Source of the DNA: an uncultured Shewanella sp.
GTDB lineage: Bacteria > Pseudomonadota > Gammaproteobacteria > Enterobacterales > Shewanellaceae
Assembly: GCF_947501225.1 (NCBI RefSeq)
Contig: NZ_CANMUW010000002.1
Location: forward strand, 248,001 to 312,000
DNA: 64,000 nucleotides
Reading direction: 5' to 3'
Shown here piece after piece: positions 17,230 through 26,158 of the stretch. The position numbers were made by a program, and so were the translations under genes. Position 1 is the stretch's first letter; each line of letters begins with the position of its first letter. Under the pieces are notes generated by a model, which saw only the letters and a program-made list of their open reading frames with translations, made no database searches and was not told the DNA's origin.

Positions 17230-17856
17230 CCTTTTTGACGTCAAGCTTTCTACAGGATAGTGAACAATATCCTCTTCTCTAGCGGCAATCCTGTATTTCT
17301 CAACAAAATACGGAATATCTCTATCTTCAGGCCAGTATTTTTCTGAAATGGATGAAGCAAAGAGTCCGATATCTTTTTCTCCAATCGACCAGCATATTTT
17401 TCGAACTGAGGTTCTAATTTTAGATATTTCTTTCACAAGTTCATCTTTAGATAAACTCTTGTTTGATTCTAATCGATCAACAGCAAGTAAAACCCTGCGA
17501 ATTCGGTCAGGATCACAATGCATTCGCTTACTATCGATAATGTCAGATTCATTTAATCCATTTTTAACAACCTGACTTGAAACAAGTTCTTTAAGTGATT
17601 TTGCATCTTGAATCAAATGATCAATACCAGATCGAAATGAGCCGTATTGACCAATCCCAATATATATGGCTCCAACAATTGCCAACCTAACTCTTAAACT
17701 ACCTTCCCATAGTTGGACATGGACTTCTGTATTTTGTCCATATATTAAATCGGAGTATTGAGAGACAACATTTTTTAAGTAAGCTTCTGTCTCATTTAGA
17801 TCTAGCTCATTGAAGTCCAGATCAAAACGAAATTCCATTCCTGCTATAAGAGCCAA
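17197..17856 (-). CDS. Hypothetical protein, possible integron cassette ORF
   Basis: This 219-residue protein is of unknown family. It starts MALIAGMEFRFDLDFNELDLNETEAYL, is mostly alpha-helical in appearance, and has two short hydrophobic stretches (VRLAIVGAIYIGIGQYGSF) that are too weak to call a membrane protein. Its C terminus, NKALQRTSH, is encoded by the attC-like site. Unlike its core neighbours it is AT-rich. I recognise no catalytic motif. The cassette interpretation rests on the attC-like 3' end. Confidence 0.6.
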   Translation of the reverse strand: MALIAGMEFRFDLDFNELDLNETEAYLKNVVSQYSDLIYGQNTEVHVQLWEGSLRVRLAIVGAIYIGIGQYGSFRSGIDHLIQDAKSLKELVSSQVVKNGLNESDIIDSKRMHCDPDRIRRVLLAVDRLESNKSLSKDELVKEISKIRTSVRKICWSIGEKDIGLFASSISEKYWPEDRDIPYFVEKYRIAAREEDIVHYPVESLTSKRVNKALQRTSH

Positions 17857-17937
17857 TTTTTATCCTTATTGGGTTAACAGCTTATTCAATAGCAGCACGA
17901 TAACCCTCTTCGCTGCTTTCTCAGTTAGGTAAAGCTA

Positions 17938-18303
17938 TCATCTACAACCTATTGCTGCAAAAGGATTATTTTTTGTTTCGTGAACAAAAACATCAGAGCT
18001 GTTCTGATAAAAAGATGCATGGATGTTTATGAGGTCTACATAACACTCCCCAATAAACTTTAACTCACTGATATTGCGATACAAAACAAAACACCACTGC
18101 GTTAAAGATGCGTCCAATGCATCTTTATTGCACGATAATCTTCTGATTTGGTTATAACTGTACAAAATCACAGCTCTATCGGAGGGAAAACCTTCTTGTG
18201 AATAACCCAGTGCAGATACGGCTGTGAGCTTCGGTTTCAGGGATGAAACCGCAGAGCCCACAGGGCCCATTTTGTTCCATACAAAATTAGGCATTCCCTC
18301 CAT
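17938..18303 (-). CDS. Doubtful hypothetical ORF overlapping a dispersed repeat
   Basis: This 121-residue ORF is partly built from repeat DNA. Its N-terminal half (MPNFVWNKMGPVGSAVSSLKP) lies next to the repeat at 18337-18387, and the stretch has the low-complexity feel of a read-through product. The C-terminal half (GYSQEGFPSDRAVILYS ... NPFAAIGCR) could be the remnant of a real gene. I recognise no domain. It may be a pseudogene or no gene at all. Confidence 0.25.
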   Translation of the reverse strand: MEGMPNFVWNKMGPVGSAVSSLKPKLTAVSALGYSQEGFPSDRAVILYSYNQIRRLSCNKDALDASLTQWCFVLYRNISELKFIGECYVDLINIHASFYQNSSDVFVHETKNNPFAAIGCR

Positions 18304-18336
18304 CCTTGGCGGTCAGATATATTCACAGCGGTCCGA

Positions 18337-18387
18337 AGAAGTATCTGCACTTACGTCGCTCATTCACATCCTTGTGATCACGACATT
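18337..18387. repeat. Dispersed repeat, uninterrupted copy
   Basis: Inverted match to 14413-14514. This copy lacks the 49-bp insertion and gives the contiguous 51-bp form. Flanking DNA up to 18520 is noncoding. Confidence 0.55.
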
Positions 18388-18521
18388 TGTGCTTCCATGC
18401 ACGGCACCCTCGCCGGAGGCGATAGATAACAATGAAGGCACGACCTTCAAACACACACTCAAATACCAGCTAAACCAAAGACAAAATGTAATCAGCCTTC
18501 ATTCGAAGGCTTCGGCTACGG

Positions 18522-19214
18522 CTATGAGAGGGCCAGTTGAACTGCGGCTTTAGCGTGGATCTCTGTGGTGTCATACAGAGGCACCTTGGTGTCTTGCTGA
18601 GACACCAACAGAGCAATCTCGGTGCAGCCGAGAATGACCGCTTCGGCTCCCTGGGCCTGCAGGTCGTGAATGATCGCGAGGTAGGCTTCACGGGATGTGG
18701 TATTCACTTGGCCCTGACAAAGCTCTTCATAGATGATCTGATGCACGCAAGCTCGCTGCTCGCTGTCAGGTATCACCACTTCGATACCGAACTTATCGGT
18801 CAGGCGCCCACGATAGAACTCCTGCTCCATGGTAAATTGAGTGCCCAGCAGACCCACCTTCTTAACACCATCACTGACTAACTGCTCTGCCGTGGCATCG
18901 GCAATATGCAGCAGTGGGATAGACACCCGAGCCGTGATCTCATCGGCGACCTTATGCATGGTGTTGGTGCAGATCATGAAGAAATCGGCACCGGCGGCTT
19001 CGACCGAAACGGCGGCATCGCTAAGAATATCCGCCGTCTTGCCCCACTCACCCAGATGTTGCAGCCGCTCGATTTCGGCAAAGTCGACGCTGTTCAGCAC
19101 AACCTTGGCACTATGCAGGCCGCCGAGTCGGCACTTTACCCCCTCGTTGACAGCCTTATAGTAACTTAACGTCGACTCCCAACTCATTCCGCCTATCATG
19201 CCGATTGTTTTCAC
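18522..19214 (-). CDS. Aspartate/glutamate racemase family protein (YgeA-like)
   Basis: This 230-residue cofactor-independent amino-acid racemase begins MKTIGMIGGMSWESTLSYYKAVNEGV. Both catalytic cysteines of the family are visible, in the CTNTMH motif (about residue 83) and in LGCTEI (about residue 196). It should interconvert the L and D forms of aspartate, glutamate or a related acidic or broad substrate. The length is standard. It is a single gene; the stop lies at the edge of repeat DNA. Confidence 0.88.
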   Translation of the reverse strand: MKTIGMIGGMSWESTLSYYKAVNEGVKCRLGGLHSAKVVLNSVDFAEIERLQHLGEWGKTADILSDAAVSVEAAGADFFMICTNTMHKVADEITARVSIPLLHIADATAEQLVSDGVKKVGLLGTQFTMEQEFYRGRLTDKFGIEVVIPDSEQRACVHQIIYEELCQGQVNTTSREAYLAIIHDLQAQGAEAVILGCTEIALLVSQQDTKVPLYDTTEIHAKAAVQLALS

Positions 19215-19334
19215 TGTTATCCCCCTCTTTCTAAACTGAACCTAATCGCGAACCTCATCACGAATATGAATTAACAAGTAACACAGAAAAAACAATCAGG
19301 TCAATGAGTTAATCGATGGCGTGACAACTATTTA

Positions 19335-19898
19335 TTAATCGAGTGACACGGAGCAGAGTTCTTCCCCATCGAAACTCATCACACTGAGGGTGTTGTCATC
19401 CAGTAGGCCATAACTTGCCGTGTTTCCGCCGCGGGGAATAGCCACTGATCCCGGATTAAATTCGATATAATCACCCTTTGGCGCGGCGACGGGAAAATGG
19501 GTATGACCGGAGGCGATGATGTCGCCCAGGCACAGACGCGGATGGCTGTTACTGCTACAGCTATCGATGTTAAATAGATGACCGTGGGTCAAAAACAGGC
19601 GTCTGCCGTTTGGCAGCAGCACCAGGTTATAGTCAGACATGATGGGAAAATCGAGCAGCGCCTGATCGACCTCGCTGTCGCAGTTTCCTCTTACGGCGAT
19701 GATCTTATCACCATAGCGGTTAAGCAGCTCGGCCACCTTGAGTGGGGCGTAGCCTGATGGCAGCGCATTTCTGGGACCATGATTGAGTATGTCCCCTAAT
19801 AAGATCAGATGCTCGGCGCCGCTTCGCTCGAAGGCGGCAATCATTTTAGCAGTGCTGTCGAAGCAGCCATGGAGATCGGAGGCAAAAAAAAGTTTCAT
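19335..19898 (-). CDS. yfcE: YfcE-type metallophosphodiesterase
   Basis: This 187-residue calcineurin-like phosphodiesterase has its dimetal motifs in order: MKLFFASDLHGCFDS (D-x-H), LILLGDILNHGPRN (GD...), VRGNCDSEVD (GNCD), FLTHGH, and ASGHTHFP (GHTH). The order and length match E. coli YfcE, a manganese-dependent phosphodiesterase with unknown physiological substrate. Confidence 0.92.
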   Translation of the reverse strand: MKLFFASDLHGCFDSTAKMIAAFERSGAEHLILLGDILNHGPRNALPSGYAPLKVAELLNRYGDKIIAVRGNCDSEVDQALLDFPIMSDYNLVLLPNGRRLFLTHGHLFNIDSCSSNSHPRLCLGDIIASGHTHFPVAAPKGDYIEFNPGSVAIPRGGNTASYGLLDDNTLSVMSFDGEELCSVSLD

Positions 19899-19949
19899 AA
19901 GAGGTGCACCATAAAAAACAGGAACGGCATATTACGCCTAATCATCATC

Positions 19950-20012
19950 TTTTTCTATGAGTGAACTCACCTCTTTTATGGGTAAGCCACCCTCTTCTAT
20001 GAGCAAGCTCAC
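19950..20012. repeat. Three degenerate ~21-bp direct repeats
   Basis: Three units share the pattern CTYTTMTATGRGYRARCYCAC in tandem between yfcE and the alcohol dehydrogenase gene. They do not encode anything recognisable. Confidence 0.45.
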
Positions 20013-20069
20013 CGTTAACAAGGAGTAAGCTCAGCTATCCGCTGGCCCCTGATAGCCGAGCAATTCCGG

Positions 20070-21302
20070 TTACGCCACCAGCATCTGCCTGATAAGCGTT
20101 TCACACTGGTCCTGGTCCATATATTTCGGCACAGGATAGTTAAAATGCGCCTCCTTTAACGCCGCCCCGGCCAACTCGGGGACATCTTCAAGCTTAAGCT
20201 GATCCAGCTGTGAAGCGATACCATACTCTTTCAACATCCCCTGAATATGCTCGATAAAACACTGCGCCAAGGCCTCCTCTGTGTCTCCATCTGCGCCAAA
20301 ACCGCAGGCTCGTGACAGCTCGGCCAGACGTGGCACGATTTCGGCCTTTGAGTAGTCGAGAACATAGGGCAACACGATAGCATTGGCCAGCCCATGGGGA
20401 ATGCCATATTTTGCCCCCAGGTTGTGGGAGATGGCATGCACATAGCCTAAACTGGCCTTGGTAAACGCCAGACCCGCATAGTAAGAGGCCATCGCCATGT
20501 TGTGCCGCGCCTCGATATCTGTGCCGTCACTGACCACCTTAGATAGATTCTGCATGATCAGACGCGTCGCCGCGATGGCATAGGCATCGGTATCGGCCGA
20601 AGCATTCATCGAGATATACGCCTCTACTGCATGGGTCAGCGCATCCATTCCCGTCGCGCTCGTGACATGGGGAGGCAGGCCTGTCATTAACGAGGCATCT
20701 AATGATGCCATCATGGGTACAAGTTTAGGATCGATAAGTGGTGTCTTTTTATGGGTGACAGGATCGGAAACCACCGCGGCGATGGTCACCTCCGAGCCCG
20801 TACCGGCCGTTGTAGGTATGGCAAACAGCGGCGCTGGCGCCTTCCAGACTCTGAACAGCCCGGTGAGCTTTTTGATTTTGCGGTGATTAGTGACTCTGGC
20901 CGCGATCACCTTGGCCGCATCTATCGGCGAGCCGCCGCCGACTGCAAGAATGGCGTCACAGTCATGACTCCGATAGAGGGCTAAACCGGACTCAACCTGG
21001 GTATAGCTCGGGTCCGGCAGCACACCATCATAGATAACATATTCCACATGATTATCCGTCAGCCTTGCCTGTATCGCCTCTAACAAACCCAACTTAATCA
21101 AGACGCTGTCGGTGACAATCAGTACCCTTTGGGTGCCCATCAGAGCCATGGCTTCACACAACTCAAGTGATGAGCCTGAGCCTGTAAACAGGGTCGGCTT
21201 AGGCATGGGGATGACCCTGGCTGCCAGTTTCAGCAGCTTCATATACCTCTTATATCCGGCAACCTGAAGGCGAAAAACCATACTCTTACTCTGTTGTTCC
21301 AT
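20070..21302 (-). CDS. Iron-containing alcohol dehydrogenase
   Basis: This 410-residue group III dehydrogenase has the NAD(P) binding GGGSPIDAAKVIAA motif (about residue 130), the IPTTAGTGSEVT substrate/cofactor loop, the metal-binding region HNLGAKYGIPHGLANAIVLPYVL with the conserved histidines, and DALTHAVEAYIS. It oxidises or reduces a short alcohol or aldehyde; the substrate is not deducible. The first 25 residues precede the usual family start, so a start nearer MKLLKLAARVIPMPKPTLFTG is possible. Confidence 0.9.
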   Translation of the reverse strand: MEQQSKSMVFRLQVAGYKRYMKLLKLAARVIPMPKPTLFTGSGSSLELCEAMALMGTQRVLIVTDSVLIKLGLLEAIQARLTDNHVEYVIYDGVLPDPSYTQVESGLALYRSHDCDAILAVGGGSPIDAAKVIAARVTNHRKIKKLTGLFRVWKAPAPLFAIPTTAGTGSEVTIAAVVSDPVTHKKTPLIDPKLVPMMASLDASLMTGLPPHVTSATGMDALTHAVEAYISMNASADTDAYAIAATRLIMQNLSKVVSDGTDIEARHNMAMASYYAGLAFTKASLGYVHAISHNLGAKYGIPHGLANAIVLPYVLDYSKAEIVPRLAELSRACGFGADGDTEEALAQCFIEHIQGMLKEYGIASQLDQLKLEDVPELAGAALKEAHFNYPVPKYMDQDQCETLIRQMLVA

Positions 21303-21549
21303 GGCGAATGTCCCTTATTATATGTCCCTGGCGATAGTCCGTTGCGTCTTTTTGGTATAGAAGGAGCAGCAAAAAGCCGATTCACTTCAATGAAATTCGA
21401 AAGATATTCATGCAATTGTCGAATAACTACTCTAACACCTCGGCGAAAATTGAGAAGTGAAATTGAAGGGCAGCGACAGCCTAAGCGCCATTAGCTTAAC
21501 GAAAAGACAACAGCTGCCTGCCGGTTAACACTTAAGCAGGCAGTGCCGG

Positions 21550-21573
21550 GATAAAAACCGCGTCCTTGCGGTT
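21550..21573 (-). terminator. Intrinsic terminator of the M43 protease gene
   Basis: On the minus strand the stem AACCGC / GCGGTT with a 6-nt loop is followed by TTTTTAT, 20 bp past the protease stop codon. A second GC-rich hairpin (CTGCCTGC / GCAGGCAG) lies further downstream. Confidence 0.75.
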
Positions 21574-21593
21574 AAGGTTTTACCTGACGCCGA

Positions 21594-22637
21594 TTAATAA
21601 TCGGTGCCCGTCGCCACCAAATTAGACGCAGACCAGAGTGTTTGACGCGCCGGGCTGCCTAAGCCGTTAACCATGCGATCGACCTGATCCTGAGTGTAGT
21701 TGGCATATTGATCCGAATAGGCCATGAAGTTCTGCCAGTTAATCGTCTCGCCCAGGCAGTTTAATATTCCGCCGTCTCCCGGGTTCATCTGCCAGCTGTT
21801 TTGCTGCGGGGTGTCACAGCTCTTATCCCCTGTGCTGGCACAACGCTTGACCGCGCCCCGCTTACATCCGCCTTCGAAGGTATGGATAAGGTCGAGGAAG
21901 TGACCAAACTCATGGGTTAACACAGAGCGAAAGTTCTCATCTGTGTTGGTGCCCAGATAGGCGCCGTTGTAAGTAACGCGGGCCAGGCCGTCATCTGACA
22001 TGCCGGAGTCCGGGTACCAGGCGACACCCGAGTTGTTGGTCACGCCATCGGCGTAGAGATCGTTTTGAATGTACACATTCATGTACTTATAGTTATCCCA
22101 ATGATCATTTTTCACATCGCTGCTGGAGTAGTTACCGGCACCGGAAGATTCCGGATAGTAGATGATCCCCGAGGTCGGATTCCCCTCAGGATCCAGCCTG
22201 GCTAGGCGGAACTCGATGTTTAAGCTGTCTTTTACAGCTGCAAACTCAGGGTCGATATCGGCAAAATCTGCCGTCTGTCCCTGAAAGTCTTCATTGGTTT
22301 TATACAGGGCGTCTATGATAACTGCATCGTTAACCGTGTCGCCATTGTGAACCGTGCCATAGACATGGAACACGACCGGGATGATGTATTTAGGGCTTGC
22401 TGATATCCCCATAACCGAGACCTCTGCCGCGCTATTCTCCCTGGCTTGTTTAACCGCAGCTAAGCCCTGCAGTCTCTGCTCGGCCTCCTCGAGGGCGGCG
22501 GGGAAGTTTCTGTAGTGCTGAGCATTGATTTCACCGGCCTTACAGTGATGAGCGGCGAACTCAGGCTGTTTAGCCTGAGCGTATGAGGATGTGCCGATAA
22601 CCAAGGCACAGATCGAAAGTGTCAGTTTATTTATCAT
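21594..22637 (-). CDS. Secreted M43 (pappalysin-like) zinc metalloprotease
   Basis: This 347-residue secreted protease has a signal peptide (LTLSICALVIGTSSYAQA), a propeptide of about 70 residues, and a metzincin-type catalytic domain. The zinc site is HEFGHFLDLIH (about residue 238), followed by the family pattern of cysteines CKRGAVKRCAS..KSCDTPQQN and a Met-turn NFMAYSD. The usual metzincin Gly at position 8 of HExxHxxGxxH is Asp here, which is unusual but tolerated in some M43 members. It probably degrades extracellular or host protein. Confidence 0.88.
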   Translation of the reverse strand: MINKLTLSICALVIGTSSYAQAKQPEFAAHHCKAGEINAQHYRNFPAALEEAEQRLQGLAAVKQARENSAAEVSVMGISASPKYIIPVVFHVYGTVHNGDTVNDAVIIDALYKTNEDFQGQTADFADIDPEFAAVKDSLNIEFRLARLDPEGNPTSGIIYYPESSGAGNYSSSDVKNDHWDNYKYMNVYIQNDLYADGVTNNSGVAWYPDSGMSDDGLARVTYNGAYLGTNTDENFRSVLTHEFGHFLDLIHTFEGGCKRGAVKRCASTGDKSCDTPQQNSWQMNPGDGGILNCLGETINWQNFMAYSDQYANYTQDQVDRMVNGLGSPARQTLWSASNLVATGTDY

Positions 22638-23053
22638 ATCAATAGTTTCTCTTATTGTTTTAATCCTGCCTTGTTAAACCGTAAATAACATCAATTAAAG
22701 CAAGGAGGTATAGGTGAGCGCTGCAATTAAGTTGTGACTCTTTGCAGCAGTATTGAATGACAGCATTATCTGTTCTGCGACCAAACCAGATAAAATATCC
22801 AATATTCAATATACAGATCATCTGAGCTTTGTAAAGCGAGAATGGCTAAATTAGCGTTTAATAAAATCTGAATAGGCACATGCGAGTGGACTTAGGATGA
22901 TTCCCGAGATATACAAACCTTGATTAACTTGAATAAGAGTAACAACTTGCTAAAAAATAGGGCTTTAGCTGACAGCAAACGATTGCTATTCTGTTTATAT
23001 TTCAAACAGAACCAGAGTTGATAGCAACAACAGGTTGAGCACAGGGAGTGCAT
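22638..23053. other. 416-bp intergenic region between divergent genes
   Basis: This AT-rich region separates the protease gene (minus) from a small gene (plus). No repeat, ORF or clear operator was seen; it should hold two divergent promoters. Confidence 0.4.
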
Positions 23054-23389
23054 ATGAAAACCATCGCGATATCCATAATTTGTTTTATTGCCGGTTTAGC
23101 CCTCGCGGGATATATAGGCTTAAAGTTTTTCGTTTATGGAGGCCAAAGTGTTTCGACTGCCGAGATTCAGATCTATTCCCATACGCTTAAAATGATTGAG
23201 TCAAATGATATAGAGTCTATAAAAAACAGGGCTTGCCTGGTTCTTCCCATAGCGATCGAACAGAAAGCTGAATGGGATAATTCATTTTTCGCCAACGATT
23301 TTTTTCACGGGTGGGAAGAGAAGGGAAAGGACCTTGAAGAGCTGTCCCGCAAGCACCTGTCTGAAGGCGGTATTTGCAATCCTGCCTGA
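23054..23389 (+). CDS. Small hypothetical membrane-anchored protein
   Basis: This 111-residue protein has one N-terminal hydrophobic segment (IAISIICFIAGLALAGYIGLKFFVYG) and a short soluble part, probably periplasmic, with two cysteines (NRACLVLP and GGICNPA) that could form a disulfide. The ATG at 23054 has a GGGAG site 6 bp upstream and is preferred over the in-frame GTG two codons earlier. I recognise no family. Confidence 0.6.
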   Translation: MKTIAISIICFIAGLALAGYIGLKFFVYGGQSVSTAEIQIYSHTLKMIESNDIESIKNRACLVLPIAIEQKAEWDNSFFANDFFHGWEEKGKDLEELSRKHLSEGGICNPA

Positions 23390-23501
23390 CAGGCAAGTTA
23401 CACAATCCTAACGAGTAAAAGAGATACACTTCACCAGATTAATGGTAACTCACCACATCTGATGAAGTGCCGATATCCGTCAGGAGGTATTTCGCCCGCT
23501 A

Positions 23502-24566
23502 TTATATATTGACCTGCTGCACCCCGTGCCACTGAAAATGGTTATTGGGTTTCTTACTGACAATGCCCTCTTCAAATAAGCGGCCAAATATCTCATCCAC
23601 CTCATCGCCGGAGAGGTTGAGATATTTACTCACCGCCCGCTTACTGCAGTTAACCTGATTTGCGCTTAATGCTTCGATAGCTTGTTCATAGCTACTCTTT
23701 GGAATCACAGGCGCGGCAGTCACATCTTCAACTTCGCCGGCATATTGCATCGAGTTGGCTTCATGGGGCTTGAAGTGACTGAGCAGATCCGGCGCCTTCA
23801 TCTGCGTCATGGAGAAGCCATCAATGGTGACCGGATTAGTGTGACGGAATTGATGTCTGAAACGGTTCTCCTCACCGATCAGTCCTACGAAGAAGGCGGC
23901 AAAAAAATCCAGCAACACAGAGAGAAACACCACCAGCCCCAATTGAGCCGTTTGAGTCGGGACACTCAGCGAATTAGCCAGGCCTTCTATCAAGCCGATC
24001 ACCGATCCCTGATTGATAAGCGGCAAGCTGTCCCGCTCCATCGCGAGGCGCTGCTGCTCGCTCCTGAGCTTATCGTTCTCTTTTTGAATACGCTTAACGC
24101 CGGTAGCGATGCGCTCCATCTGGATATACTTCTGCGCGGCAACATTATTCAGCTCGATCTGCTTCTCGATCGATTCGATCTGCATGTTGTAAGCGTTCAC
24201 TTTACTCTGATGGACGTTCGCATGCTCCTGAGCCTTATTGGTGGCGCTATTTATGCCCCCAACAGAGCCGCCTATGGAGATGGCTGCCAGTACGGCATAG
24301 AAGGCTAAGGCAAATAGCATCCCGCTATAGTTGCGCCGCGCCTGACGCTCGCCGACCTCATACCAGGCGAAGAACTTACCCAGCTCAAAAATCACCGCAA
24401 GGGAGCCGAACATCACCTGCATAAATGGATCATCATCGATGGAGAGAAACAACAACATGGAGAATACGATGGAGGCGAGAATCGATGCTCCGGTGAAACT
24501 ATAGACGCTCCACATGGCAAAATTCCCTTTCGGGTATCTAACGGCTGAATTTTCGGTGTAAAACAT
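23502..24566 (-). CDS. Unknown polytopic membrane protein with coiled coil and winged-helix-like tail
   Basis: This 354-residue protein is of unknown family. Residues 15-125 contain three to four transmembrane helices (WSVYSFTGASILASIVFSMLLFL, FMQVMFGSLAVIFELGKFFAW, MLFALAFYAVLAAISIGGSVGG). Residues 130-190 form a coiled coil (IESIEKQIELNN ... NDKLRSEQQRLAMERD), followed by another helix pair (LGLVVFLSVLLDFFAAFFVGLIG). The last 60 residues (EQAIEALSANQVNCSKRAVSKYLNLSGDEVDEIFGRLFEEGIV) read like a cytoplasmic winged helix. The arrangement suggests a membrane-bound sensor or regulator. Confidence 0.6.
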   Translation of the reverse strand: MFYTENSAVRYPKGNFAMWSVYSFTGASILASIVFSMLLFLSIDDDPFMQVMFGSLAVIFELGKFFAWYEVGERQARRNYSGMLFALAFYAVLAAISIGGSVGGINSATNKAQEHANVHQSKVNAYNMQIESIEKQIELNNVAAQKYIQMERIATGVKRIQKENDKLRSEQQRLAMERDSLPLINQGSVIGLIEGLANSLSVPTQTAQLGLVVFLSVLLDFFAAFFVGLIGEENRFRHQFRHTNPVTIDGFSMTQMKAPDLLSHFKPHEANSMQYAGEVEDVTAAPVIPKSSYEQAIEALSANQVNCSKRAVSKYLNLSGDEVDEIFGRLFEEGIVSKKPNNHFQWHGVQQVNI

Positions 24567-24901
24567 AACAGACTTCTTTATCGGTGAGCGACTGGCTTAT
24601 AACCTGTCGATCGGCTGGCCAGGAAAAAATGGTGCGTAAGGATATATCATAAAGTCCCTGATGCCCTTATAAATCATGGCCATCGGCGTGCTTTTGCTGC
24701 TATTTCAAACGTGATTTTTTTAACTGTTTAAAAGCTGCCCGGTCGCTGTCGAATTTACAGCCGCTTACCTACAGGGCCAGGCCAGCTTGCCCGATGAGAG
24801 CCGGTAACGCGCGGAAAGAGTAAGATGAAGAGGGCCGCTGTTGCGGCCCGATTTGAAGTGAAGCCAGCCATAGGTATCAGGCGGCCGGCTTAGGTAACGC
24901 A
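24567..24901. other. 335-bp intergenic region with exporter-operon terminator
   Basis: No ORF is supported. It contains the hairpin at 24832-24849 and the presumed promoter of the 354-residue membrane protein. Confidence 0.4.
24832..24849 (-). terminator. Probable terminator of the ABC exporter operon
   Basis: A 7-bp perfect GC stem GGGCCGC / GCGGCCC with a 4-nt loop lies 52 bp beyond the permease stop. On the minus strand it is followed by the moderately T-rich TCTTCATCTT. Confidence 0.55.
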
Positions 24902-26158
24902 TTAGTCCCGTTGCAGCGCCACTATGGGATCTAACTTCGCAGCCTTCTTCGCCGGATAGAGTCCGAAACCGACACCTATGGTCATACAGACCCCCAGTGA
25001 AAGTATGATGGCGAAGGGCGACCAGGCAACCGGCCAGCCCGCAGCAGCCGATATCACCACCGCCAGCAGCAGGCCCACGCCGATACCGATGATGCCGCCG
25101 GTAGCCGAGATGGCGATACTCTCAATCAGAAACTGACGGGCGATATCCTTGCGTCTGGCGCCAAGCGCCCTGAGCAGGCCTATCTCCCCGGTTCGCTCTA
25201 AGATGGTGGCTAACATGATATTCATGATCCCGATCCCCCCCACAAGCAGGGATATGCCGGCGACACAGGCCATGACAATATTGAAGATCTGCTGAGTCTT
25301 CTGATGCTGAGCCAGCAGATCGGCAGGCACCACGATATCATAATCTTTTTCACCACCGTGGCGGCGGTTAAGCAGGTGTCGCAGACTCTTTGCCGCAAGT
25401 GAAGGTTCAACATCCTCCGAGATGGAGACCTTAAATGCATCCAGTTCATCTTCCAGGGATTTAAAGTTCAGCTTCTTCAGCGCCGTTGTCAGCGGAATAA
25501 AGACCTGATTTCGCTCACCGCCGAGCTTAACCCCCTGAATTTTTGAGGTGCCGCTGTCGCTGTCGCTGAGCACACCCACCACGGTAAACCACTGGTGGTT
25601 AATCTTGATCACACTGCCGATAGCCTGCCCCTGAGGAAACAGGCTTCTCGCCGCCTCCGGCCCCAGAATCGCAACCTGGCGATAGTGGCTTTCATCCGGA
25701 CTTTCGAAAGTTCTCCCGGCGCTGAGCTTAAGTGCACTGAGTGAAAAGTAGCTCGGTGTCACCCCTTTTACTTGTGCGTCGCTGCGCCCTTCGAGGCTAA
25801 ACAGACTGAAGGTCTTTACCTGCTTCTCGGCGCTCCAACTCTCGACAAATGGCAGGGTATCTTTAGCGCTTTCTACATCCCTGATACTAAGGCCGATACT
25901 GTGCTCACGAATAGACTTAAGCGCCTCGCCGTCGGCCGGGCGGGCATTGACCACAAGGTTTCTGACACCCATAGACTCGATCATCTTCAAGGCTTCACGC
26001 TCGGCGCCCTCTCCCACGCTCAGCATGGCAATGACCGCACCGACACCGAATATCATCCCCAGCAAAGTTAATGCGGTGCGCAATTTATGATGACGCATCT
26101 CGTCGAACGCCTGCTTGATGCCTTCGATGTAGACTCGACTCTCACTCACAAGGCTCAT
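24902..26158 (-). CDS. MacB/FtsX-type ABC transporter permease
   Basis: This 418-residue permease has the MacB topology: an N-terminal transmembrane helix (ALTLLGMIFGVGAVIAMLSVGEGAERE), a periplasmic MacB_PCD domain of about 220 residues, and an FtsX domain with three more helices (IVMACVAGISLLVGGIGIMNIMLATILERTGEIGLLRALGARRKDI, SIAISATGGIIGIGVGLLLAVV, SPFAIILSLGVCMTIGVGFGLYPAKKAAKLDPIVALQRD). It lacks a fused ATPase; the separate ATPase gene opens the same operon. It is the last gene, and its start overlaps the third adaptor gene by 4 bp. Confidence 0.92.
   Translation of the reverse strand: MSLVSESRVYIEGIKQAFDEMRHHKLRTALTLLGMIFGVGAVIAMLSVGEGAEREALKMIESMGVRNLVVNARPADGEALKSIREHSIGLSIRDVESAKDTLPFVESWSAEKQVKTFSLFSLEGRSDAQVKGVTPSYFSLSALKLSAGRTFESPDESHYRQVAILGPEAARSLFPQGQAIGSVIKINHQWFTVVGVLSDSDSGTSKIQGVKLGGERNQVFIPLTTALKKLNFKSLEDELDAFKVSISEDVEPSLAAKSLRHLLNRRHGGEKDYDIVVPADLLAQHQKTQQIFNIVMACVAGISLLVGGIGIMNIMLATILERTGEIGLLRALGARRKDIARQFLIESIAISATGGIIGIGVGLLLAVVISAAAGWPVAWSPFAIILSLGVCMTIGVGFGLYPAKKAAKLDPIVALQRD

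Noticed and set aside
17857..17937. A second attC-like site upstream of the cassette-type ORF
   Set aside because: CTAAC and GTTAA ends with AGCAGC/GCTGCT arms can be drawn, but the core boxes deviate and the fold is weak. I did not list it as a feature.
23682..24308. 208-codon plus-strand ORF opposite the 354-residue membrane protein
   Set aside because: Antisense shadow. The minus-strand frame has clear transmembrane segments and coiled coil, and the plus-strand frame has no recognisable features.
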